A stretch of DNA of 6,259 nt from contig PLTL01000399.1 of assembly GCA_003164475.1 (NCBI GenBank), positions 222 to 6,480 of the forward strand, in the 5' to 3' direction. Below the pieces are notes generated by a model. That model was not told where the DNA came from. It did not search any database and saw only the letters and a program-made list of their open reading frames with translations. Positions 1-5,530 of the stretch are shown here, piece by piece. Position numbers and translations under genes: made by a program. Position 1 is the first letter of the stretch, and the number at the start of each line of letters is the position of its first letter. This stretch comes from Candidatus Dormiibacterota bacterium (GTDB taxonomy: Bacteria > Chloroflexota > Dormibacteria > UBA8260 > Bog-877).

Positions 1-493
1 CGCGCTGGCCCCGGCCGATCGGGATGAGCGCATCGATGGCTTTGATCCCGGTCTGGACCGGGGAGCTGACCGGCTGGCGGTCGATCACCCCCAAGGCCTG
101 GCGCTCCACCGGGAGGTGCTCCTTGGTCACGATCTCGCCCTTGCCGTCGATCGCCTGACCGAGGGAGTTGACCACCCGGCCCACCAGCTCCCGGCCGACC
201 GGCACCTCGACCACCCGCCCGGTGCTGCGGACCTCATCCCCCTCGCGGAGCTCCTCGAAGCGGCCCAGGATGATGGCTCGAACCTGGTCCTCCTCAAGGT
301 TGAGGGCCATCCCGAAAAGGTCATGGGGGAAGGCCAGCAGCTCACCTTCCATGGCCCTTTCCAGTCCGTACACCTGGGCGATCCCATCCCCCAGGCTGGT
401 GATCACGCCGGACTCCGCCGACACCACCGGGGCGTCGAAGTCGGCGATCTTGTGCTTGATGATCTGGCCAATCTCGGCGGCGCTAATGCTCAT
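1..493 (-). CDS. atpA: ATP synthase F1 subunit alpha, N-terminal part (truncated by window edge)
   Basis: Alpha is the non-catalytic nucleotide-binding subunit of the F1 head, at the cytoplasmic face of the membrane. The visible 164 residues start MSISAAEIGQIIK, typical of the alpha N-terminus that contacts delta and the peripheral stalk. The beta-barrel domain follows, with SGVITSLGDGIAQVYGL (about residues 28-44) and ELLAFPHDLFGMALNLE. The crossover region then reads GRVVNSLGQAIDGKG and PVQTGIKAIDALIPIGRGQR. The reading frame runs off position 1 only a few residues before the expected GDRQTGKT P-loop, so the nucleotide site is not visible. The ATG at 491-493 is preceded by GAGGAG (497-502), which overlaps the atpH stop, so translation is probably coupled to atpH. 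The gene is 7 bases downstream of atpH. The frame is open and conserved throughout and identity is secure; only completeness is unknown. Confidence 0.97.
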   Translation of the reverse strand, partial: MSISAAEIGQIIKHKIADFDAPVVSAESGVITSLGDGIAQVYGLERAMEGELLAFPHDLFGMALNLEEDQVRAIILGRFEELREGDEVRSTGRVVEVPVGRELVGRVVNSLGQAIDGKGEIVTKEHLPVERQALGVIDRQPVSSPVQTGIKAIDALIPIGRGQR

Positions 494-500
494 GCTCTCC

Positions 501-1067
501 TCATCCCGTTGCTGCTTGGGTCAGCAGGTCCTGGCGCAGCTGCTGGAGCCTGGTCCGGAGGCTGGCGTCGAAGACCCGGTCGCCCACCCTCACCACCGCC
601 CCGCCCAGCAGGCTGGGGTCCACCTTGGCCTCGAACCGACACTCCAGGTGGAGCCGCTCTGAGAGCTTCTCCGCCAGCCCGGCCTGGTCGGCGGCACTCA
701 GCGGCACCGCCGTGGTCAGCTGGGCCAGAACCCGGCCCTGGCGTCGGTCCACCAGCTGCCGGTAGCCCTCCTGGATCGCCGGCAGGAGCCGCTGGCGCTG
801 GCTGCTGACCAGCACCAAGAGCAGGTTGCCGGCCAGCTTGTCAAGATGCCTGTCTCGCTCCAGGAGCGCCCGGCAAAGCTCCAGCTTCTGGGCGATCGCC
901 AGCTCCGGCGAACCGAGCGCGGCGTCCAGCTCGGTCGCCTCCAGAAGCTGGCGCACCCGCTCCAGCCGCTGCTGCCAGAGGGAGAAGTCCGTCTCCTCCT
1001 CGGCCAGCTCGAAGATCGCCTGGGCGTAGTGGCGGGCGGTGCTGGGCACCCGGGGAGGATCAGGCAC
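501..1067 (-). CDS. atpH: ATP synthase F1 subunit delta
   Basis: Delta (OSCP-like) links the tip of the F1 head to the b-subunit peripheral stalk. The 188-residue product is close to the usual 175-190. The N-terminal helical domain begins STARHYAQAIFELAEEE (residues 9-25), the typical opening. The C-terminal family signature is VDPSLLGGAVVRVGDRVFD (residues 149-167), followed by a final helix ASLRTRLQQLRQDLL. I take the start as GTG at 1065-1067, because a GAGGT sequence (1076-1080) sits 8 bases upstream; the next in-frame GTG (codon 7) has no such site. The gene overlaps the end of atpF by 8 bases, which implies translational coupling. Unlike mycobacteria, delta here is a separate, normal-length protein and not a b-delta fusion. 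Confidence 0.96.
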   Translation of the reverse strand: MPDPPRVPSTARHYAQAIFELAEEETDFSLWQQRLERVRQLLEATELDAALGSPELAIAQKLELCRALLERDRHLDKLAGNLLLVLVSSQRQRLLPAIQEGYRQLVDRRQGRVLAQLTTAVPLSAADQAGLAEKLSERLHLECRFEAKVDPSLLGGAVVRVGDRVFDASLRTRLQQLRQDLLTQAATG

Positions 1068-1569
1068 TCAGGTCGACCTCGCGAAGGGCCTTGTCGATGA
1101 GCCGTCGCTGGCGGGTCTGGTCCAGCTCCTCCTCGAGGATCTTGGTGGTCGTCGCCAGCACCAGGTCGGCCACCTGACCGAGGAGCTCGCTGACCGCCCT
1201 CTCCCGCTCCTGGGCCAGCTCTGCCCTGGCCCGGACCAGCATCGCTTCCTGCTCCTCGCGGCCCTTCTGGCGGAGCTCCTCCCGCAGCTCATCACCCAAC
1301 TTCTGGGCCCGGTCCATGATCTCCTGGGCCTGGCGACGGGCCTCGGCCAGGTCGGAGCTCTCCTTCTGCCTGGCCTGCTCCACCTCGCAACGCGCCTTTT
1401 CGGCCTCGGAGAGCGCCTCGGCGATCGTCTGCTGCCGGGACTTGAGCGCCTTGTCGATGTACGGGAAGACGTACCTGGAGAGCAGGTAGAGCAGCGCCAA
1501 GAACACGACCACCTCGACCGGGAAGGTCAGGTTCAGCGACAGCGGGCTGGCGGAGGCGACGAGCGGCAC
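1060..1569 (-). CDS. atpF: ATP synthase F0 subunit b
   Basis: Subunit b forms the peripheral stalk that holds the F1 head against the rotating ring. The 169-residue product has one N-terminal membrane segment (about residues 15-32, with VVVFLALLYLL). The YVFPYIDKALKSRQQTI junction (33-49) matches the usual b-subunit pattern Y-V-x-P-x-x-x-x-x-x-x-x-R. A long charged helix rich in Glu, Arg, Gln and Ala follows (about 45-155), as expected for the right-handed coiled-coil dimer. Start is GTG at 1567-1569; no nearer upstream ATG or GTG lies in frame before a stop. Its Shine-Dalgarno sequence is weak, and it lies 10 bases after the atpE stop (TAG, 1580-1582), so initiation may depend on ribosomes finishing atpE. 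Only one b-type gene is visible here; a second b or b' elsewhere cannot be excluded. Confidence 0.95.
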   Translation of the reverse strand: MPLVASASPLSLNLTFPVEVVVFLALLYLLSRYVFPYIDKALKSRQQTIAEALSEAEKARCEVEQARQKESSDLAEARRQAQEIMDRAQKLGDELREELRQKGREEQEAMLVRARAELAQERERAVSELLGQVADLVLATTTKILEEELDQTRQRRLIDKALREVDLSA

Positions 1570-1579
1570 GGAAGCGCGC

Positions 1580-1825
1580 CTACTTCCCGGCCAGGGCGAC
1601 GAAGACGAACATCAGGGCCAGGTTGATGAAGTAGACGGCCTCGACCAGACCCACGGTGAGGAAGGTCCAGGTCAGGAGCCGCCCCTGCGCCTCTGGCTGC
1701 CGGGCGACCCCGGCGATCAGCTGGGCGCCGGCTAGGCTGTCACCGACGGCCGCGCCCAAGGCGCCGACGCCGGTGCCGATCATGGCAGCGGCGTAAACGG
1801 TTGCGTGAGCGGTGTCGAGCGCCAA
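1580..1825 (-). CDS. atpE: ATP synthase F0 subunit c (proteolipid)
   Basis: Subunit c forms the membrane rotor ring that carries protons past subunit a. The 81-residue protein is a two-helix hairpin: helix 1 about residues 9-39, the polar loop ARQPEAQ (41-47) that contacts gamma and epsilon, and helix 2 about 50-78. The ion-binding carboxylate is Glu62 in VEAVYFIN; Glu at this site, not Asp, is usual in actinobacteria. No Na+-type pattern of polar ligands is obvious around it, so protons are the likely coupling ion (inference). The start is TTG at 1823-1825, chosen because GGGAGGAA (1831-1838) stands 7 bases upstream and the next ATG (codon 15) would remove half of helix 1. The helix-1 glycine motif is looser than usual (see findings). 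Confidence 0.97.
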   Translation of the reverse strand: MALDTAHATVYAAAMIGTGVGALGAAVGDSLAGAQLIAGVARQPEAQGRLLTWTFLTVGLVEAVYFINLALMFVFVALAGK

Positions 1826-1830
1826 TTGCG

Positions 1831-1838
1831 TTCCTCCC
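1831..1838 (-). promoter_or_regulatory. Strong Shine-Dalgarno sequence deciding the atpE TTG start
   Basis: The minus strand reads GGGAGGAA, with a 7-base spacer to the TTG initiation codon. It is the best match to the anti-Shine-Dalgarno sequence in the operon. It sits in the 40-base atpB-atpE gap (1826-1865), which is also unusually A/T-rich for this window around 1845-1851. A strong initiation site fits the need for many c subunits per enzyme. Confidence 0.8.
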
Positions 1839-1865
1839 AGGTCTAGGTTTTGGGGGCAGGGCCCT

Positions 1866-2627
1866 TCAGCTGGTGGCGGCCTCGGCCGCCCCTTCGTGCT
1901 CGTCTTCCATGGTTGCCAGGCTCAGGTAGATCACCGTCAGCAAGGCGAAGATGAAGGCCTGGATCACGTCCACGAAGACGCCCTCGAACAGCTTCCAGGC
2001 TCCGTTGAAAATCCAGGATAGGTAGATCGGCAGCATGGCGATGATCTGGAGCATCAGGGCGGCCGCGAACATGTTGCCGAAGAGACGGAGGGTGAGTGAG
2101 ATCGGGTAGGAGACCTGGGCGACCACGTTGAGCGGAGCCAGGAAAACGTAGAAAACCTTGGGCAGTCCGGACGGATGCAGGTAGTTGATCTTGAGGTAGT
2201 GCCCGAATCCGCGCTGGCGGATCGAGGTGAAATGGACGGTGAGGATCACCACCACCGCCAGCGCCGCGGTGTCATTGACGTCGGCGGTGGGAGAGGTCAG
2301 CCGGCCTCCGGTGGGGATCAGCTCCAGCCAGTTGCTGACCAGGATGTAGAAGAAGAGGACGGTGCACAGGGGGACCGCCCAGCGGGCGAAGGGGCCGACC
2401 ATCCTGGCCACGTAGTCGTCGACGGTCTCCCAGACCATCTCGATCATCGCCTGGAACCGGCCAGGAACCCCGGAGGTGGTCCGGAGGCGGAGATAGACAC
2501 CGGCCGCCAGGACGATCGCGAAGGCCACCAGGCTGCTGACCACGGTGTCCAGGTAGAGGGCCATCCCCAAGAGATGGACGGTCCAGTGCTGGCCGACCGA
2601 GATCTGGGCGAGCACCATCGGTCTCAT
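1866..2627 (-). CDS. atpB: ATP synthase F0 subunit a
   Basis: Subunit a is the membrane stator that supplies the two proton half-channels beside the c-ring. The 253-residue product is typical in length. Visible landmarks are NWLELIP (99-105) after an early membrane helix, the essential arginine Arg181 in [10 protein letters not shown] (177-186), and Gln223 in [18 protein letters not shown] near the C-terminus, matching the conserved Arg/Gln pair of the horizontal helices. It ends in a short acidic tail ([10 protein letters not shown]). I start at ATG 2625-2627, which overlaps the atpI stop as ATGA and has GGAGGG (2638-2643) 10 bases upstream; an ATG three codons later is less well placed. The frame is open further upstream, but that stretch is low-complexity Gly/Pro/Arg antisense to nothing conserved and overlaps atpI. 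The gene is the third in the operon. Confidence 0.97.
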   Translation of the reverse strand: MRPMVLAQISVGQHWTVHLLGMALYLDTVVSSLVAFAIVLAAGVYLRLRTTSGVPGRFQAMIEMVWETVDDYVARMVGPFARWAVPLCTVLFFYILVSNWLELIPTGGRLTSPTADVNDTAALAVVVILTVHFTSIRQRGFGHYLKINYLHPSGLPKVFYVFLAPLNVVAQVSYPISLTLRLFGNMFAAALMLQIIAMLPIYLSWIFNGAWKLFEGVFVDVIQAFIFALLTVIYLSLATMEDEHEGAAEAATS

Positions 2628-2989
2628 CGCCGGGCAGCCCTCCAGGCGGCGTTGAGCACCGCACCCACCTGAGCCAGGTGGGTGCCGAGCAGCCCGACCA
2701 GGCCCCAGACCCCGACCGGGCCCAGGACCAGCACCAGCACCGCCAGGACCAGGGTGATCAGCGCCAGGCGGGGAAGGCTGGAGCCGAGGAACGCCATCGG
2801 GGCCCGGTCCAGGGCGAAGGCCGCCAGGCGGAGGTTGCCGATTCCCACGGCGCCTCCCCCCAGCGCCAGGCCGGCGCCCAGCCAACCCGCCACCAGGTAG
2901 GCGACCAGGGCCACCACCACGGTGGTCGCGATGGCGGCGATCCAGGCTGACCGAATGGCCCCGGACAGGTCATCAGCCCCCTGCAGCAT
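2624..2989 (-). CDS. atpI: ATP synthase subunit I-like membrane protein
   Basis: The 121-residue product is very hydrophobic, with four likely membrane helices at about 15-33, 36-58, 72-90 and 92-114 and a basic C-terminus (WRAARR). Size, topology, the GNLRLAAFAL stretch (51-60) after a glycine-rich turn, and the position directly upstream of atpB fit the AtpI/subunit I group. That group is reported to help c-ring assembly and is not part of the core enzyme. Sequence conservation in the family is weak, so the call rests mainly on topology and position. The ATG at 2987-2989 shares its A with the atpZ stop (TGATG), and GAGGG lies just upstream. The frame is open upstream to about 3256, but that extension would overlap all of atpZ and has no membrane-protein character, so I reject it. 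Confidence 0.8.
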   Translation of the reverse strand: MLQGADDLSGAIRSAWIAAIATTVVVALVAYLVAGWLGAGLALGGGAVGIGNLRLAAFALDRAPMAFLGSSLPRLALITLVLAVLVLVLGPVGVWGLVGLLGTHLAQVGAVLNAAWRAARR

Positions 2990-3225
2990 CACCCTCGGCG
3001 CTCCCGGAACGGGGTGAGCCCGCGGTAAAGAGCCAACGCTCCTCCAAGCAATCCCACCACCAGCCCCACCAGGGTCAGCACCGGGAGGGTGTGAAAGTGC
3101 TCGTCCAATAGAACCCCGGCCACGACCCCCGTACCGACCGTGATCGAGAAGACTCCTACCAACGCGAGGGCATCTCCGGGACCCGGCTCGCGCGCGGGGC
3201 GCCGAGGATCGCCCTCCGAGGACAA
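2989..3225 (-). CDS. atpZ: AtpZ/AtpI-family small membrane protein, first gene of the ATP synthase operon
   Basis: The 78-residue product has a polar Pro/Arg-rich N-terminus (1-17) and two membrane helices (about 18-40 and 48-68). The linker LLDEHFHTLPV (39-49) follows the AtpZ pattern of Asp, then Thr-x-Pro, before a Gly-rich second helix, and the protein ends YRGLTPFRERRG. AtpZ proteins are small F0-associated proteins; proposed roles include Mg2+ supply and help with enzyme assembly. An in-frame TAA lies five codons upstream (3238-3240), so the longest possible start is TTG 3223-3225. It lacks a clear Shine-Dalgarno sequence, which leaves a later start (for example TTG at codon 22, at the edge of helix 1) possible. 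Its gene ends on the atpI start codon, so the two are probably translationally coupled. Confidence 0.78.
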   Translation of the reverse strand: MSSEGDPRRPAREPGPGDALALVGVFSITVGTGVVAGVLLDEHFHTLPVLTLVGLVVGLLGGALALYRGLTPFRERRG

Positions 3226-3226
3226 T

Positions 3227-3268
3227 TCGGCCCGATCTTACCAGGGCTGCGGCCACGATCGGCCCGAT
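3227..3268. repeat. Direct repeat of TCGGCCCGAT, two copies
   Basis: The 10-base word TCGGCCCGAT occurs at 3227-3236 and again at 3259-3268, 32 bases start to start, which is about three turns of the helix. The left copy overlaps the putative -10 element and start point of the atp operon. The right copy, with the A at 3258, forms the inverted pair ATCGG-C-CCGAT. The repeat is directly visible; a role as a regulator-binding site is inference, and GC-rich DNA raises the rate of chance repeats. Confidence 0.4.
3235..3243 (-). promoter_or_regulatory. Putative extended -10 promoter element of the ATP synthase operon
   Basis: The minus strand reads TGGTAAGAT: a TGn extension followed by TAAGAT, which keeps the key T, A and final T of the -10 consensus. 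It lies 9 bases upstream of the atpZ TTG, so transcription from it would start within a few bases of that codon. No good -35 is seen at 16-18 bases, which fits an extended -10 promoter. This is a by-eye prediction without experimental support. Confidence 0.4.
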
Positions 3269-3273
3269 TCCGC

Positions 3274-3289
3274 TGGGGCCGCGGCTCCA
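3274..3289. repeat. 16-base imperfect palindrome, possible operator
   Basis: TGGGGCCGCGGCTCCA is self-complementary in 7 of 8 pairs; the only mismatch is G3277/T3286. It sits near the middle of the divergent region, upstream of both putative promoters. The symmetry is visible; binding by a dimeric regulator is inference, and GC-rich dyads of this length can arise by chance. Confidence 0.35.
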
Positions 3290-3337
3290 CCCCAGGATGC
3301 TCTCGGGCTGCGCCGAGGCCCCCGGGCACGACCTCCG

Positions 3338-3343
3338 TAAACT
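3338..3343 (+). promoter_or_regulatory. Putative -10 element for a leaderless glycosyltransferase mRNA
   Basis: TAAACT keeps the T, A, A and final T of the -10 consensus and ends 6 bases before the GTG at 3350. That is the spacing at which transcription would begin on the G of the start codon. The absence of any Shine-Dalgarno sequence before the GTG supports a leaderless transcript. No -35 element is evident. Confidence 0.4.
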
Positions 3344-3349
3344 GCCCCA

Positions 3350-4465
3350 GTGGAGATCGGAATCGACGCCAGCCGGGCGTTCGGACCGAGACCGACCGGC
3401 ATCGGCGTCTACGCCACCCAGGTCATCTCCCGGCTCCTGCTCTCGCCCCCAGCTCCGATGCGCCTCTACGTCAACCGGAGGCGCCCCCCCGAGCTGGCCC
3501 CAGGGCTACCCCCGGCCTCGGAGTGGAGCTGCATTCCCCTACCCCGGGGGTGGACCGCCGCCCGGCTCCGCTGGGAGCTCCGCCGCCGCCCTCCTCGGTT
3601 GCTCTGGATCCCCGCCTACAAGCTCCCCGGCGGCAGGCTGCCCCGCTCGGTGGTGACCATCCACGGGGTAGAGCACCGCCTGGCCCCCTCCGCCTATCCC
3701 CAGGACGAGGCCGAGGCGGTCGAGTCCTTCGTCCTCGACAGCCTGCGCCGGGCGGCCCGGGTGATCAGCCCCTCGGAAACCACCAAGGCCGACCTGGTCC
3801 ATCTCTTCGGTGCCGACCCTGACCTGGTCACCGTGATCCCCCACGGGATCTCGGCCGAGCTGCGGGCGCTCCCCGCGGAGGAGCGGGCACCGCTCCTCCG
3901 CGAGCTGGGGGTGGAGCCGTCCTACCTCCTGGTCGCGGGCGCCCACCACCAGCGCAAGAACGTCCCCTTCCTGCTCACCCAATTCGCCCGCGCCTTTCCC
4001 CCCGAGGGGGCCGGTCCCCACCTGGTCGTCACCAACGCCGGGGAGGGGGCCCGGGGGCTCCTGGCCCAGGCCGCCACCCTGGGGGTCGGGGGCCGGCTCA
4101 CCATCCTCGATCACGTGGCCGGGACAAAGCTGGCCGCCCTCTACAGCGGTGCGGTCGCCGTCTGCGTGCCCTCCCTCTACGAGGGCTTCGGGCTGCCGGC
4201 CCTGGAGGCCATGGCCTGCGGGGCCCCCGTCATCGGCAACGGCATCGGCGGGGTCCAGGAGGTGGCGGAGGGGGCGGCACTGCTGCTGGCCCCGGACGAT
4301 CCCGACGGCTGGGTTGAGGGCCTCCGCCGACTGGCCGAGGACGGCGAGCTCCGCCAGCACCTGCGACGGCTGGGGATGCAGCGCGCCTCCCGCTTCAGCT
4401 GGGACAGCTCCGCCGCAGCCCATGCCCAGTTGCTCCTCGGCGAGCTCCACCTGGCCCGCGTCTGA
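3350..4465 (+). CDS. Glycosyltransferase, GT4 family (GT-B fold)
   Basis: The 371-residue product is a retaining glycosyltransferase of the GT4 type, which moves a sugar from a nucleotide-sugar to a glycan, lipid or small-molecule acceptor. The N-terminal acceptor domain opens MEIGIDASRAFGPRPTGIGVY, with the Gly-rich loop near residues 12-21. VISPSETTKADLV (138-150) and VIPHGIS (162-168) mark the domain boundary region. The C-terminal donor domain has HHQRKNVPFLL (199-209), where Arg202 and Lys203 probably contact the diphosphate. It also has the E-x7-E pair Glu278 and Glu286 in SLYEGFGLPALEAMACG. No signal peptide or membrane helix is seen, so it should be cytosolic or loosely membrane-bound. 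The GTG at 3350 is chosen because the conserved first strand begins there and a -10-like element stands at leaderless spacing. It stands alone, convergent with the ABC operon. Many GT4 members here are mannosyltransferases, but donor and acceptor cannot be read from sequence. Confidence 0.92.
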   Translation: MEIGIDASRAFGPRPTGIGVYATQVISRLLLSPPAPMRLYVNRRRPPELAPGLPPASEWSCIPLPRGWTAARLRWELRRRPPRLLWIPAYKLPGGRLPRSVVTIHGVEHRLAPSAYPQDEAEAVESFVLDSLRRAARVISPSETTKADLVHLFGADPDLVTVIPHGISAELRALPAEERAPLLRELGVEPSYLLVAGAHHQRKNVPFLLTQFARAFPPEGAGPHLVVTNAGEGARGLLAQAATLGVGGRLTILDHVAGTKLAALYSGAVAVCVPSLYEGFGLPALEAMACGAPVIGNGIGGVQEVAEGAALLLAPDDPDGWVEGLRRLAEDGELRQHLRRLGMQRASRFSWDSSAAAHAQLLLGELHLARV

Positions 4466-4477
4466 GAGCCGGCGCGG

Positions 4478-5530
4478 TCAGGGCCTGGGCCAGGCCTGGG
4501 CCTCGCCGCTGGCCGAGAGGGTCACCGCCGCGTCCCGTCCCCATCCGGAGGCACCCCAGATCCGGACTCGGATGATGCGGGGCAGCTGGGGCAGCTGGCT
4601 GGCCACCACCACCACGGAGTCGTGGCCGTGGAACTGGGTGTGAACGATCCTGCCGGGCGCCCCCGCTGAGCCGCCGGCCGCAATGGTGATCTGCTCGGGC
4701 CGGACCAGCACGATCGCCGGGCCGGACAGGTGGTCCGCCGCCTGCCGGGGCCAGCGCAACCTCATCGGGCCCAGCGGGGTGTGGGCCACCCCGCCCTCGA
4801 CCATCCCGTCGACCAGGTTGGCCTGACCCAGGAACCTGGCCATCTCCAGGTCGACGGGGTCACCGTAGAGCTGCTCCGGGCTTCCCAGCTGAACCACTCG
4901 GCCGCCCCTCAGGACCGCCACCTGGTCGGCCACCGAGAGCGCCTCATCCTGGTCGTGGGTCACCAGCAGGGTGGTGATCCCGGTGGCGGCCAGGATCGCT
5001 CCCACCTCCTCGCGCACGGCGGCCCGCAGGGCGGGGTCCAGTGCCGAGAAGGGCTCGTCGAGCAGCAGCAGCTGGGGGTCTATGGCCAGGGCCCGGGCCA
5101 GGGCCACCCGCTGCTGCTGGCCCCCCGAGAGCTGGTGGGGGTAGCGGCCGCCCAGTCCCTCCATGCCCACCATGCGGATCAGCGACTCCACCCTGCCGGC
5201 CCGGCGCCCCGCCCGGCTGACGCCGAAGCGAATGTTCTGCTCCACCGTGAGATGGGGGAACAGCGCGCCATCCTGGGGCACGTAGCCGACCCGGCGGGCC
5301 TCGGGCCTGACGCAGCGGGGACCGTCGTCGACGACCTGCCCGGCGAGGCTGATCCGTCCCCGGTCGGCCCGCTCCAAGCCGGCGATCAGCCGCAGCAGGG
5401 TGGTCTTGCCGCTCCCCGACCGCCCCAGGATCGCAGTCAGAGAGCCCTTCCCGACCGCAAGCTCCAGCCCCTGCAGCACCGGACCCTCCCGGAAGGACTT
5501 GTGGAGGTCGGAGATGCTGATCGCGCTCAT
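4478..5530 (-). CDS. fbpC: ABC transporter ATP-binding protein, iron(III)-type (FbpC-like)
   Basis: This ATPase powers an importer in the inner face of the membrane. In the 350 residues, Walker A is GRSGSGKTT (36-44), the Q-loop glutamine is Gln86 in GYVPQDGALFPHLTVEQNI, the signature is LSGGQQQR (134-141), Walker B is LLLLDEP with catalytic Glu159, the D-loop is SALD (162-165) and the switch histidine is His192. The C-terminal third (about 235-340) is a TOBE-type regulatory domain containing VLVRPEQI (275-282). The PQDGALFPHLTV segment and length match the FbpC/CysA-PotA class, and the partner permease points to iron. The ATG (5528-5530) overlaps the permease stop as ATGA and has no clear Shine-Dalgarno sequence, so translation is probably coupled. 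Spermidine, sulfate, thiamine or phosphonate uptake is possible but less likely. Confidence 0.92.
   Translation of the reverse strand: MSAISISDLHKSFREGPVLQGLELAVGKGSLTAILGRSGSGKTTLLRLIAGLERADRGRISLAGQVVDDGPRCVRPEARRVGYVPQDGALFPHLTVEQNIRFGVSRAGRRAGRVESLIRMVGMEGLGGRYPHQLSGGQQQRVALARALAIDPQLLLLDEPFSALDPALRAAVREEVGAILAATGITTLLVTHDQDEALSVADQVAVLRGGRVVQLGSPEQLYGDPVDLEMARFLGQANLVDGMVEGGVAHTPLGPMRLRWPRQAADHLSGPAIVLVRPEQITIAAGGSAGAPGRIVHTQFHGHDSVVVVASQLPQLPRIIRVRIWGASGWGRDAAVTLSASGEAQAWPRP
4482..4496. repeat. Short GC-rich hairpin at the convergent gene ends
   Basis: GGCCTG and CAGGCC form a 6-pair stem with a 3-base loop. It lies 16 bases after the glycosyltransferase stop and inside the last codons of the ATPase gene. 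It could help stop rightward transcription, but no T-run follows on either strand, so it is not a standard intrinsic terminator. The sequence also simply encodes the Ala-Gln-Ala-Trp-Pro tail of the ATPase. Confidence 0.25.

Larger units (their letters stand above)
3226..3349. promoter_or_regulatory. Divergent intergenic region between atpZ and the glycosyltransferase
   Basis: These 124 bases separate two genes transcribed away from each other, so promoters for both must lie here or slightly inside the genes. I see -10-like hexamers next to both start codons, a 10-base direct repeat, and a near-perfect dyad in the middle, each listed separately. I see no convincing TTGACA-type -35 element for either direction, and no coding frame with protein-like composition. 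Confidence 0.7.

Noticed and set aside
116..808. Open frame on the plus strand across atpA and atpH
   Set aside because: The opposite strand encodes clear alpha and delta subunits; the Pro/Gly-rich plus-strand product is an artefact of composition.
1039..1626. Leu-rich open frame on the plus strand across atpF and atpE
   Set aside because: The leucine content is a mirror of Glu/Gln/Lys codons of the b-subunit helix (CTC/CTG/CTT opposite GAG/CAG/AAG), not a real membrane protein.
2628..2885. N-terminal extension of atpB
   Set aside because: The upstream codons give a Gly/Pro/Arg-rich stretch unlike subunit a, and they lie inside atpI; the ATGA junction at 2624-2627 is the natural start.
2990..3256. 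N-terminal extension of the atpI-like protein
   Set aside because: It would cover the whole atpZ gene in another frame and is Arg/Gly-rich, while the TGATG junction gives a compact start.
3539..4450. Long open frame (303 codons) antisense to the glycosyltransferase
   Set aside because: It is a GC-rich shadow frame: the sense strand has clear GT4 motifs, while the antisense product is Gly/Pro/Arg/Gln-rich with no recognisable domain.
4466..4500. Intrinsic terminator between the convergent genes
   Set aside because: The 6-pair hairpin has no T-run on either strand and lies partly in coding sequence; I list it only as a low-confidence repeat.
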